In this document: piece after piece, positions 47,414 through 55,391 of the stretch
Position numbering within the stretch: the first letter of the stretch is position 1
How the letters are laid out: each line of letters opens with the position of its first letter
Assembly: GCA_020628425.1 (NCBI GenBank)
Contig: JAHDEZ010000004.1
Span: forward strand, 1 to 64,000
Length of the DNA: 64,000 nucleotides
Source: Hellea sp.
GTDB lineage: Bacteria > Pseudomonadota > Alphaproteobacteria > Caulobacterales > Maricaulaceae
Direction: 5' to 3'
Notes under the pieces: generated by a model
Databases searched by the model: none
Seen by the model: only the letters and a program-made list of their open reading frames with translations
Told to the model about the DNA's origin: nothing
Program-made: the position numbers and the translations under genes

Positions 47414-49021
47414 ATGACGACCAAGCGTATATCCACAATCGCCATTTCTTCTTTAGCCCTCCTTTTGAGCGCCTGTGGGGGCGGCGGTAGTGGCTCAGGG
47501 ACCATTTCACCCATAAATATCGGTGGTGGAGGCGGCGGCGGCCTGTCTTTCACGCCGAACCAATTTGATCCATCAGTAAATTTCAAAGACCGGTGTGAAA
47601 TACCTCGAAGCGGAACCAATGATGTGTCTGGTTCGCTATTGCACGAGAAATACTGGCTGCGGTCCTGGTCCAATGAAACCTACCTCTGGTATGATGAAAT
47701 CACCGATGTAGATCCGGCCGATCCGCTTTACCCGTCACCGATCGATTATTTTGACATTTTAAAGACCGAGGCGACGACGCCGTCGGGTGCGGCACGCGAC
47801 CGTTTTCACTTTACCTTTGACACTGAGGAATTTCAAGAACTGGTCAATAGCGGCGCGTCCGCCGGTTACGGCGCGCGTTTCCTTTTACAGGATACAACGG
47901 CCCCTGATCGTTACGCCATAGTCGGCTATGTGGAGCCGGGTTCACCTGCCGAGTCTGCCGGGCTGCGTCGCGGCATGGAAATTATAGCCGTGGACGGAGC
48001 AATCGTTGCAGATGGCGATGCTAATGTCCTCAATGGTGGTCTTTTTCCAGATCAAGGCACAACCCATACCTTCACAGTCCGTGAAATCGGTACAACTGGC
48101 GAACAAGACATCACTGTGACAGCTGACATCCTTAGTTTTAACCCGGTGCATCTGACCCGTATCAGAACGCTAACAAATGGTGAAAGAGCAGGTTATATGG
48201 TATTTAATTCCTTTGGCTCGAGCCGCTCCGAAGAAGACCTGTTCAACGCCATGAGCTTTTTCTCCAACCAGAATGTCGATCACATGGTGCTGGACCTGCG
48301 TTATAATGGCGGCGGCCTGCTCGATATTTCTGCCGAACTGGGTTTTATGCTGGGCGGAACCGCGAACACGAATGGCCGTACCTATGAGGAACTGGTTTTT
48401 AGCGACAAGCACCCGACCGTAAATCCGGTGACCAACGAAGTTATCACACCGACGCCGTTTTACTCGACCGCCCAGGGCTTTTCAATCAATGACGGCATTC
48501 CCCTTCCATCATTAAACCTTGATACAGTCTACATACTGACGTCGGACAGATCCTGTTCCGCCAGCGAGTCTCTAATTAACGCATTGAGAGGCGTGAATAT
48601 TAATGTGGTTCAAATCGGAACGACGACCTGCGGCAAACCCTATGGTTTTTACCCCACAGATAATTGCGGAACCACCTATTTCACCATTCAGTTCACGGGC
48701 GTGAATGATATGGATTTCGGCGATTTCCCAGACGGTTTCTCTCCTTCTGAAGGTGGAACAACAACGGGCGTGCCTGTAGATGGCTGTATTGTCGAAGATG
48801 ATTTCTTCAACCAATTAGGTGACAACGCAGAAGGTTTGTTTTCTGCGGCCATGACCCATATTGAAACCGGGGCCTGTCCAACTAACACGTCGACGAAAGC
48901 CAACTCTGACTTTAATCAGGCACAGATTGACACATTCGAATATGGCGATCTTTTCGAAGACCCTAATATCAGGATGCGAGCGCTCATTGATAACGGTCTC
49001 ATTCTCAATGAAAGAAACTGA
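47414..49021 (+). CDS. S41 family (C-terminal processing peptidase-like) lipoprotein with PDZ domain
   Basis: 535 residues. The signal ends in a lipobox (LALLLSACGGGG) and a glycine-rich spacer follows (SGTISPINIGGGGGGG). A PDZ domain is visible at about residues 150-235 (VEPGSPAESAGLRRGMEIIAVDG), then the S41 core with nucleophile Ser382 in RSCSASESLINALRG and the general base Lys408 in TTCGKPYG, 26 residues apart as in Tsp/CtpA. It should be a periplasmic or outer-membrane-anchored serine protease. Several Cys residues suggest disulfides. A small lipoprotein gene starts five bases after its stop. Confidence 0.9.
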   Translation: MTTKRISTIAISSLALLLSACGGGGSGSGTISPINIGGGGGGGLSFTPNQFDPSVNFKDRCEIPRSGTNDVSGSLLHEKYWLRSWSNETYLWYDEITDVDPADPLYPSPIDYFDILKTEATTPSGAARDRFHFTFDTEEFQELVNSGASAGYGARFLLQDTTAPDRYAIVGYVEPGSPAESAGLRRGMEIIAVDGAIVADGDANVLNGGLFPDQGTTHTFTVREIGTTGEQDITVTADILSFNPVHLTRIRTLTNGERAGYMVFNSFGSSRSEEDLFNAMSFFSNQNVDHMVLDLRYNGGGLLDISAELGFMLGGTANTNGRTYEELVFSDKHPTVNPVTNEVITPTPFYSTAQGFSINDGIPLPSLNLDTVYILTSDRSCSASESLINALRGVNINVVQIGTTTCGKPYGFYPTDNCGTTYFTIQFTGVNDMDFGDFPDGFSPSEGGTTTGVPVDGCIVEDDFFNQLGDNAEGLFSAAMTHIETGACPTNTSTKANSDFNQAQIDTFEYGDLFEDPNIRMRALIDNGLILNERN

Positions 49022-49026
49022 GCGAT

Positions 49027-49410
49027 ATGACACTCAAGATTCAAATAGCTGTTTCGGCCTTTTTTGCCGCCGGACTGGTTGGATGTGCCAGCATGGATTA
49101 TAGCCAAGCTGAGCCTGCTGTCCTGGTCAATGCTGATGGCAAAGTCCTGAACGACATTGAAACTCTGATCAGCGGCCTATTGGATAATCGACGGGTTTTG
49201 CTGGCGTCAAATGTGTTGAGGACGGATAACCGCCTGATTATCGAGCAAAATTCCAATATGATGGATCCACAAGGAAATATGGCTGACGGCCGAATGCGGG
49301 CCAAGCCGGATCATTTCAGACTTTTGACGCTGGACGGAAAATGTGTCCTCCTGCACGAGCAGACCGGTGAATACTATCCCATGGACAGTGTTCGCTGCCG
49401 CCCGCTTTAG
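49027..49410 (+). CDS. Small lipoprotein downstream of the S41 protease
   Basis: 127 residues with a lipobox (FFAAGLVGCASMD). The mature part has basic and polar strands (LLDNRRVLLASNVLRTDNRLIIEQ, split here) and a last pair of Cys (LDGKCVLLHEQ and SVRCRPL) that may form a disulfide. No family was recognised. Five bases separate it from the protease gene, so it may be a partner or an inhibitor of that protease. Its TAG overlaps the stop of the convergent membrane-protein gene. Confidence 0.72.
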   Translation: MTLKIQIAVSAFFAAGLVGCASMDYSQAEPAVLVNADGKVLNDIETLISGLLDNRRVLLASNVLRTDNRLIIEQNSNMMDPQGNMADGRMRAKPDHFRLLTLDGKCVLLHEQTGEYYPMDSVRCRPL

Positions 49411-49805
49411 CCCGAACCAAAAACTACATGCCACATTAAGCGGCCGGGGAAGAATGAAGTAATTCCGGGGATTAGGAGCGCCCCAAAGAACAGGCCTTTC
49501 ACAGCTTTTTCGTGTTTCTTGGTATTACCTTTGCGGATATAGTGGAACAGTTCCCAAATCGCGTAAAATGTCAACGGAACGAATAGATGGATGAAGCTCC
49601 AATACCGACCGTTTAATCCCGTAATAAACAAGGCGCTGAGGGCCGTTAAAGCCATAAACATGACAAAGATTTTCCCGAGAACTTTATGGCTCGGCGTGCC
49701 TTTCGCGCGAAGGAACATGGCAATCCCAATAAACAAAGCCACAAACGCACAAAGCGTATGAGCGATGACGACCGGTCGGGCATTCAGGAACAAATCAATA
49801 TTCAT
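49407..49805 (-). CDS. DUF2306-like four-helix membrane protein
   Basis: 132 residues with four hydrophobic segments: VVIAHTLCAFVALFIGIAMF, FVMFMALTALSALFITGL, WSFIHLFVPLTFYAIWELF and LFFGALLIPGITSFFPG. The pattern GTPSHKVLGKIFV between helices 1 and 2 is typical of DUF2306 membrane proteins. Function unknown. It faces away from a membrane-bound LytTR regulator gene 127 bases upstream, a pairing seen elsewhere in proteobacteria. Confidence 0.65.
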   Translation of the reverse strand: MNIDLFLNARPVVIAHTLCAFVALFIGIAMFLRAKGTPSHKVLGKIFVMFMALTALSALFITGLNGRYWSFIHLFVPLTFYAIWELFHYIRKGNTKKHEKAVKGLFFGALLIPGITSFFPGRLMWHVVFGSG

Positions 49806-49931
49806 AACAAATCTCCTTTGCCCTGTTAAAATCGGTCTCTCGCCTAAATAAAAGTTCAGATGCGTCGGAGGCCATCTTGATGCGTCAATGGAAGCAGATT
49901 ACAATTCACGAAGCGCCAATGGAGGGGTGAT

Positions 49932-50660
49932 TTGCAAGATCAATCTAGTCGTCAGTTAATTTCGGGCATGAGTATTTGTGTCATAGCCGGAATAATATTG
50001 GCAATTCTGGCTCCTTACGGAACCGGGCAGATCGCTTTCATACCGCGCTTAATCTATTGGACGATCCTCTGCATCGCAGGCGGTATCGGCGCTGCCATTT
50101 TTGTACCTTTGACCCGTGCGATGAATTGGCAGCCCAACCGTTATTGGAGTATAATCGGGCAATCTATCACATCAAGCCTCACGGTCACAGCCATGCTCAT
50201 TGGCTGGAACAATTACGTGGGCAATCGATTGGATTTTATTGAGGCCCTTGTCTTATTTTCCCTCGTCCTATTGATAGGCGCGATCATCACAACCATTGTC
50301 CATCTTGTTGAGCGTTCATCTGTGCCCGAAATCACAATAGAGCCGCGAACGCCGCTAATGGAACGATTAAAACCCAAATTGAGAAATGCAGACATCTACG
50401 CGCTGACCGCAGAAGATCACTATGTCCGTGTTATAACCTCCAAAGGTGAAGACCTTATATTGATGCGGTTATCTGACGCTATTAAAGAGCTGGGTGATAT
50501 AAAAGGTCTGCCCGTGCACCGTTCATGGTGGGTCGCAGAATCTGGCATAAAATCCGCTCGTAAAATCGACGGGAAAATCAGCCTGCAACTGCATTCAGGA
50601 CAAGTCGCCCCCGTCAGTCGCAGTAACTCAAAAACCGTTAAACAGGCAGGCTGGGTTTAA
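49932..50660 (+). CDS. Membrane-bound LytTR family transcription regulator
   Basis: 242 residues starting at a TTG right after GGAGGGGTGA. Four transmembrane helices fill residues 10-130 (SICVIAGIILAILAPYG, LIYWTILCIAGGIGAAIFV, SLTVTAMLIGWNN, ALVLFSLVLLIGAIITTIV). The C-terminal 95 residues are a LytTR DNA-binding domain (DIYALTAEDHYVRVITSKGEDLILMRL then VHRSWWVAESGI). It has no receiver domain, so it is a one-component, membrane-tethered regulator. The signal is unknown. Its stop overlaps that of the convergent acetyltransferase. Confidence 0.88.
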   Translation: MQDQSSRQLISGMSICVIAGIILAILAPYGTGQIAFIPRLIYWTILCIAGGIGAAIFVPLTRAMNWQPNRYWSIIGQSITSSLTVTAMLIGWNNYVGNRLDFIEALVLFSLVLLIGAIITTIVHLVERSSVPEITIEPRTPLMERLKPKLRNADIYALTAEDHYVRVITSKGEDLILMRLSDAIKELGDIKGLPVHRSWWVAESGIKSARKIDGKISLQLHSGQVAPVSRSNSKTVKQAGWV

Positions 50661-51178
50661 CCGCCACGCTCTTGTCCATATGCCCAACAATTCACCTCAC
50701 CAAAGGGTGGCAGTTCAGGAATATGGTAGAGACGCTTGGAGCCAATGGCCTCAGCGGTTTTGATTGAACCTATATTCTCTTCGGCAATCACATGAATAAT
50801 CCGGTCCCAGCCCAGCGTGTGAAAGACATAATCCACGCAAGCAGCCCCAGCCTCTTTGGCAAAACCTTTACGCGTATGCGCGGGGTGAACGGTCCAACCC
50901 ACTTCAGGTTCGGGCCAGCCTTCAGGGTTCCAGGGTCCGATACGCCCAACAAAGCTGCCCGTTGATTTCTCTATGACCGAGTAAAATCCATATCCCCTGA
51001 CCTGTTGATGTCCAATAAGCGTTGCCATTTGACGCCAGCTCGCAGCCCGGTCCATAGTCTTGCCACCTATATAACGCACCGTTTCTTCGTCAGACATCAT
51101 TTCGGTCCAGGCGTCGATATCTTTTTCAATATCAATATGACGCAAAATCAGGCGCTCGGTTTCCATGACCACAGTCAT
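50657..51178 (-). CDS. GNAT family N-acetyltransferase (RimJ/RimL-like)
   Basis: 173 residues. The GNAT core reads GRIGPWNPEGWPEPEVGWTVHPAHTRKG (in part) with the acetyl-CoA loop HTRKGFAKEAG, then VIAEENIGSIKTAEAIGSKRL, characteristic of the RimJ/RimL branch that modifies N-termini or small molecules. The N-terminus METERLILRHIDIEKD is typical. The substrate is not predictable. It is convergent with the LytTR gene and shares its stop region. Confidence 0.9.
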   Translation of the reverse strand: MTVVMETERLILRHIDIEKDIDAWTEMMSDEETVRYIGGKTMDRAASWRQMATLIGHQQVRGYGFYSVIEKSTGSFVGRIGPWNPEGWPEPEVGWTVHPAHTRKGFAKEAGAACVDYVFHTLGWDRIIHVIAEENIGSIKTAEAIGSKRLYHIPELPPFGEVNCWAYGQERGG

Positions 51179-51187
51179 CGGCTTCCC

Positions 51188-51733
51188 CTATTTCACGACC
51201 CTCAGAAAGGGTGGTTTATGATCCGATGGGGTGATTTCGGGTAAAAACGGTTCTGTGTCAATGACGGGTAACGACTCTACCGAGTCCAAATCTTCGTCTA
51301 TGTGGCGCACGCGGGGCTGATAGGCTTTTTTCTTAAAGCTGGTTTTAGCTTTCATGGGCTTGCGGGCTTCATATTCAGAAGATTGTTCTCTTTTGTGAGC
51401 GTTCTTTGTCCGCTCCTCTTTCGCCTTTTTCTTGAGCGCTGCGACAACCTTTTTCTGGGCAAATGACAACGCATCGGCGGGTCGCCCTTTTTCTGGATCT
51501 TGAAAGGCTGACCCGAACTTATCCAGCCGCTCTCCAACGGACTCCGTAAACTCAGACTCCCAATCTGTCAGTTGACCACTTTCGGAGAGTTTACGCGCCA
51601 ACCTGTCAATTTTCCGCTGTGCATTGCGAGCTGCGCGGGCCTTTGCCTTGGCCCACTTCTCCCGTTGCATATCCATGGCTGCGTCTCTGGCCTCTTGTTC
51701 GGCCTGCCACTCTCTTTTGTCATAGTCGTTCAC
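51188..51733 (-). CDS. Highly charged, coiled-coil-rich protein of unknown function
   Basis: 181 residues with no signal or membrane helix. The first 70 residues are helical and charged (QEARDAAMDMQREKWAKAKARAA) and predict a coiled coil; a Lys-rich middle and an acidic region (HIDEDLDSVESLPVIDTEPF) follow. The composition suggests nucleic-acid or ribosome binding, but no family was recognised. It is 9 bases downstream of nothing recognised and 10 bases upstream of the acetyltransferase gene on the same strand. Confidence 0.65.
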   Translation of the reverse strand: MNDYDKREWQAEQEARDAAMDMQREKWAKAKARAARNAQRKIDRLARKLSESGQLTDWESEFTESVGERLDKFGSAFQDPEKGRPADALSFAQKKVVAALKKKAKEERTKNAHKREQSSEYEARKPMKAKTSFKKKAYQPRVRHIDEDLDSVESLPVIDTEPFLPEITPSDHKPPFLRVVK

Positions 51734-51787
51734 ATGAGGAACATAACAAGAACAAATGGCGACGTCCAGAGTTAATTATCGAAGAAA

Positions 51788-52039
51788 TCAATCCTCAACA
51801 GCACCCATATAAAGTTCCAGAAGAGCTTCCTGCTCGGCCCGCTCATGAGCTTCCAGCTTGCGCGCGCTGATAACCTTACGCAAGGTTTTAGTATCAAAGC
51901 CAAATGATTTAGCTTCAGCGTAGACTTCGCGAATATCCGCTGCCAGTTCGGCCTTCTCGGCTTCAAGGCGCTCAATACGCGCAATAGTTTGTTTTAATTT
52001 TTCTCGGGTCGCCTGACCCATGCTGTCTGCAGTATCCAT
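51788..52039 (-). CDS. gapR: GapR-type nucleoid-associated protein (DUF2312)
   Basis: 83 residues from ATG 52039; a longer start at 52072 has no ribosome binding site. The signature QTIARIERLEAEKAELAADI, then DIREVYAEAKSFGFDTKTLRKVIS, matches DUF2312/GapR. In Caulobacter GapR is an essential tetramer that encloses overtwisted DNA ahead of replication forks and stimulates topoisomerases. The ending (EQEALLELYMGAVED) is also typical. It is a taxonomic marker for alphaproteobacteria. Confidence 0.9.
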   Translation of the reverse strand: MDTADSMGQATREKLKQTIARIERLEAEKAELAADIREVYAEAKSFGFDTKTLRKVISARKLEAHERAEQEALLELYMGAVED

Positions 52040-52156
52040 AGTCCCACTCGTTGAATGATGTGATATCTTCATAGAAACGGGTGTGAAAATTCACAATATT
52101 TGGCAGAGGATTGTTGTGGATGGATTTGTCGTATATGCAGTGACCGGGAGGGATAC

Positions 52157-53203
52157 ATGAAGAAAATCACCAGTGCTATTATTCTATCCGGTTTAATCGC
52201 GGGATGCGGTTCTGATACAATCAAAACCCAAACTAACACCAAATCCCTGCCCGAAACGGCCTCATGCCCGACCGGTAAATATGGATATACTATCGCCATT
52301 CACGGCGGCGCGGGTGTCATGGCCAATTTGACAGAGGATCAGCAAGCCGCACACCGCGAGACTTTAACAGCAGCTTTGAGAATCGGGACAGAGCAGCTCG
52401 ACAAAGGCATGAGCGCCTTGGACGTGGTTGAACAAGTGGTGATGTTCCTGGAGGACGACCCAAAATATAATGCCGGCAAAGGCGCGGTTTTCAGCGCAGC
52501 GGCCGAGAACGAACTGGATGCTTCCATAATGGATGGCCGAGACCGCAATGCCGGCAGCGTGGCTGGGGTGAAAACCGTCCGCAACCCCATTCGTGCGGCG
52601 CGAGCCGTTATGGAAAACTCCCGTCATGTGATGCTGCAAGGGGACGGCGCAGAGAGCTTTGCAGCAGATCAAGGCCTCGCTATTGTCGAGCCGGCCTATT
52701 TCCACACAGATCACCGCTATATACAAATGCAGCAAAAGCTGGAACGACAAAAAAGCGAGTACCGGCCTTTTGACGGACCCGCCTCTACAAGATTTGGAAC
52801 CGTCGGCGCGGTCGTTTTAGATAATTGCGGCAACCTGGCAGCAGGCACGTCAACGGGCGGGCTGACTGCCAAGAAATGGGGCCGCGTCGGCGACACCCCG
52901 ATCATTGGCGCAGGCACCTATGCCGATAACCGCTATTGCGCCATATCTTCGACCGGTACAGGTGAGTATTTCATTCGCGCCTCTATTGCCCGGGATGTCT
53001 GCGCCCGCCGCCAATATCTGGGTGAAAGCCTGAAAGACGCATCTGATCACATGATCCACGGCGTCCTGACAGATATGGGAGGAGACGGCGGCATTATAGC
53101 CATTGACGCAGACGGCAATCACGCATTTAGTTTTAATACGCCGGGCATGTATCGCGGCCTCGCCAGAAATGGCCGAATAGAAGAAGTAGAAATATATGAG
53201 TAA
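52157..53203 (+). CDS. Exported isoaspartyl peptidase / L-asparaginase (Ntn-hydrolase)
   Basis: 348 residues from ATG 52157; an upstream ATG would put 19 non-signal residues before the signal peptide. The N-terminus carries a lipobox (IILSGLIAGCGSD), so it is a lipoprotein, not the usual cytoplasmic enzyme. The mature enzyme has YTIAIHGGAGVM, LDVVEQVVMFLEDDPKYNAGKGAVF, MDGRDRNAGSVAGV and the autocleavage site TRFGTVGAVVLDN with Thr215 as nucleophile, followed by AAGTSTGGLTAKKWGRVGDTPIIGAGTYA (in part). It removes isoaspartyl residues or hydrolyses asparagine. The next gene starts eight bases before its stop. Confidence 0.93.
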   Translation: MKKITSAIILSGLIAGCGSDTIKTQTNTKSLPETASCPTGKYGYTIAIHGGAGVMANLTEDQQAAHRETLTAALRIGTEQLDKGMSALDVVEQVVMFLEDDPKYNAGKGAVFSAAAENELDASIMDGRDRNAGSVAGVKTVRNPIRAARAVMENSRHVMLQGDGAESFAADQGLAIVEPAYFHTDHRYIQMQQKLERQKSEYRPFDGPASTRFGTVGAVVLDNCGNLAAGTSTGGLTAKKWGRVGDTPIIGAGTYADNRYCAISSTGTGEYFIRASIARDVCARRQYLGESLKDASDHMIHGVLTDMGGDGGIIAIDADGNHAFSFNTPGMYRGLARNGRIEEVEIYE

Positions 53204-54356
53204 ACTCAAAATCATCCTTGGCATTATCGGCGCGCTCATTCTAATCGCCCTACTCTATCTGTTCCTTATTTTGGTGCCTCAAACCGATGCTAATATGAAC
53301 GCGGTCGTCGAACACGAACCTTATCAGATATCTCCTGAAACGCAGGCATTTCACAACACATTAACTATTGCGGATTTGCATGGTGACACCCTGCTTTGGC
53401 GGCGCAATATGGAGCATCGCCATGATTACGGTCACATTGACTTGCCGCGCCTGCGAGACGGCGGCGTCAACATTCAAGTTTTCAGTACAGTCACAAAAAC
53501 ACCGCGTGGTTTGAACTTTGACGGAAATTCCGCCGATGCGCCCGACGATCTGACCCTACTGGCCATGGCACAGCTTTGGCCGGCCAGAACCTGGCAGTCC
53601 ATATTTGAACGTGCCGTGTTTCAAGCCGAACGCTTGCAGAAAATAGAGGCTAACGCTGATAACAAGCTTGTCATCGCCCGGACCAAAGCGGACCTTGACC
53701 AACCGGACGGAACAATCATCGCTATTTTGGCCACAGAAGGATCCCACCCACTCGAAGGGAAATTGGAAAATATCGACCGACTTTATGACGAAGGCTATCG
53801 GATGATGGGTCTGCAGCACTTCTTTGATAACGCGCTGGGCGGCTCTCTTCACGGCGAAGCGAAAGGCGGGCTGACCCCATTTGGTCGCGACGCCGTCCGT
53901 AAGATGCAAGAGATGAACATTATCATTGATGTGGCCCATTCCTCGGAGCAAGTCGTACGGGACGTTCTGGATATGCGGGTCGGGCCCTTAATCATTTCTC
54001 ACGGAGGTGTTCGCAGTGATTGCGCCGATAGTCGCAAAAGAAATCTACCTGATGACATACTCGTTCGTGTTCGCGAAAGCGGTGGACTACTGGGTGTTGG
54101 CTATTTTCACGGCGCCATATGCGAGATTTCCCCAGACGGGATTGCGGATGCTATCGTTCAGGCACTGACTGTCATGGGCACCGACTATGTGGCACTGGGG
54201 TCTGATTTTGATGGCACGGTCAAGACCACACTGGATACGTCAGAGCTCGCAGCGATTACTCAAGCCTTACGTCAGCGCGGTATCGAAGATGCAATAATTC
54301 GCAAAGTCATGGGTGAAAACGTCGAGCGCTTTCTGCGCGAGAACATGCCGGAATGA
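53196..54356 (+). CDS. Membrane dipeptidase (renal dipeptidase family, M19)
   Basis: 386 residues. The N-terminus has one hydrophobic helix (IILGIIGALILIALLYLFLIL), so it is anchored with the catalytic domain outside. The M19 metal and active-site residues are all visible: TIADLHGDTLLW (His, Asp), ILATEGSHPLEG (bridging Glu), IDVAHSSEQV (His), IISHGGVR (His) and VALGSDFDGTV (Asp). It hydrolyses dipeptides, and some members D-amino-acid dipeptides. It overlaps the isoaspartyl peptidase gene by eight bases, so the two enzymes are coupled in translation and probably act on the same periplasmic peptides. Confidence 0.93.
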   Translation: MSKLKIILGIIGALILIALLYLFLILVPQTDANMNAVVEHEPYQISPETQAFHNTLTIADLHGDTLLWRRNMEHRHDYGHIDLPRLRDGGVNIQVFSTVTKTPRGLNFDGNSADAPDDLTLLAMAQLWPARTWQSIFERAVFQAERLQKIEANADNKLVIARTKADLDQPDGTIIAILATEGSHPLEGKLENIDRLYDEGYRMMGLQHFFDNALGGSLHGEAKGGLTPFGRDAVRKMQEMNIIIDVAHSSEQVVRDVLDMRVGPLIISHGGVRSDCADSRKRNLPDDILVRVRESGGLLGVGYFHGAICEISPDGIADAIVQALTVMGTDYVALGSDFDGTVKTTLDTSELAAITQALRQRGIEDAIIRKVMGENVERFLRENMPE

Positions 54357-54359
54357 GGA

Positions 54360-55028
54360 CTAAAGTATTTCGCCCTGTATCTGATTTTCCAGATATTCCT
54401 TGCGTTCTTTAATGGCGGGCATCGCCGGATAGAGTTTGTGGGCCTGAATGTAAATTTGTAGCGCTTCGTCCTTGCGGTCAAGCTGCTCCATAATATTGCC
54501 CAATGTCCACAAGGCAAAGAAGTGTCTGGGTTCGATGACCAGAGCTTTGGTCAACTCAACCACAGCACGGTTATAATCATTGTCCTCATAGGCCAGACGT
54601 CCCGAACGGGCCCAACCCTCGGCATATTCCGGCTTGATATCCAGAACATGATCAAACATGCGGCGGGCAAGCGCATTATTCCCATTTTTACCGGCCGCCG
54701 TGCCTCGGCGCAGCAGTAAGTCCACACTGGCAGACCCAGAATCAAGCCAAATGGCCCAGATCTCTTCGGCAATCAGATTACCTTTTTCCGCATCGCTCTC
54801 TAGCTGCAAGCGCTTAAACAGATCTTGAAGCTTGGCTTTTTTCTCTGCTTCAGGCGGGAGATGAGAATAGTCAGGCCGCTCATTTTGGGCTTCTTGAATA
54901 CGTTCACCCAAATTCTTGATAAACTCCGGCATTTCCAATGTCGGAGGTTCTTCTTCGAGAGTCTGAGCATAGGCCGGCGACCCCAACGCCCCCAGAATCA
55001 TTATTGTTGTCAGAAGAAGCTTTTTCAT
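54360..55028 (-). CDS. Exported TPR-repeat protein
   Basis: 222 residues from ATG 55028, where a clear signal peptide begins (MKKLLLTTIMILGALGSPAYA-Q). The mature part opens with a Glu/Pro-rich stretch, then at least three tetratricopeptide repeats: KNGNNALARRMFDHVLDIKPEYAEGW, NDYNRAVVELTKALVIEPRHFFALW and RKDEALQIYIQAHKLYPAMPAI (split here). Such repeats scaffold protein contacts. It is convergent with the dipeptidase gene by three bases. The partner is unknown. Confidence 0.88.
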   Translation of the reverse strand: MKKLLLTTIMILGALGSPAYAQTLEEEPPTLEMPEFIKNLGERIQEAQNERPDYSHLPPEAEKKAKLQDLFKRLQLESDAEKGNLIAEEIWAIWLDSGSASVDLLLRRGTAAGKNGNNALARRMFDHVLDIKPEYAEGWARSGRLAYEDNDYNRAVVELTKALVIEPRHFFALWTLGNIMEQLDRKDEALQIYIQAHKLYPAMPAIKERKEYLENQIQGEIL

Positions 55029-55125
55029 AGTCCCAAATACACTGACGCCCCCAACCGGGCTTGGCAAGGGGCGACATACAGTAACGCAGTAAACACTGCG
55101 TGAATGCTTCAAATTACCCGTTCAA

Positions 55126-55251
55126 TTAACCTTGACGGGCTTTAAATCTCGGATCCGTCTTATTAATGACATAAAGACGGCCTTTACGGCGTACGACCTG
55201 ACAGTCGCGGTGACGTTTCTTAAGAGATTTTAAAGAGCTACGGACTTTCAT
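55126..55251 (-). CDS. rpmJ: 50S ribosomal protein L36
   Basis: A 41-codon gene. The protein starts [16 protein letters not shown], continues [18 protein letters not shown] and ends RFKARQG, the zinc-free (alternative) type of L36 with one Cys only. The ATG at 55251 is followed by perfect family phrasing, and a TTGACT/CATAAG promoter precedes it. It is a single-gene unit between the TPR-protein gene and divergent mltB-like gene. Confidence 0.95.
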   Translation of the reverse strand: MKVRSSLKSLKKRHRDCQVVRRKGRLYVINKTDPRFKARQG

Positions 55252-55290
55252 GGCCCTCTCGCTTTGCTGCTTAAATTAAGAAAGGCGCCT

Positions 55291-55317
55291 CTTATGGGGA
55301 TGATTCCCAAAAGTCAA
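55291..55317 (-). promoter_or_regulatory. Sigma-70-type promoter of rpmJ
   Basis: On the minus strand TTGACT (55317-55312) and CATAAG (55296-55291) are separated by 15 bases and lie 39 bases before the rpmJ start. The pair resembles the rpmG promoter at 18352-18379, though its spacing is one base shorter. Confidence 0.5.
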
Positions 55318-55391
55318 TGGCAAAACCACGCTCTGATTAAGCACTTTACTGTGCCCCGCGCTTTACCTGCGAACCAACTAAAAGTAATATA

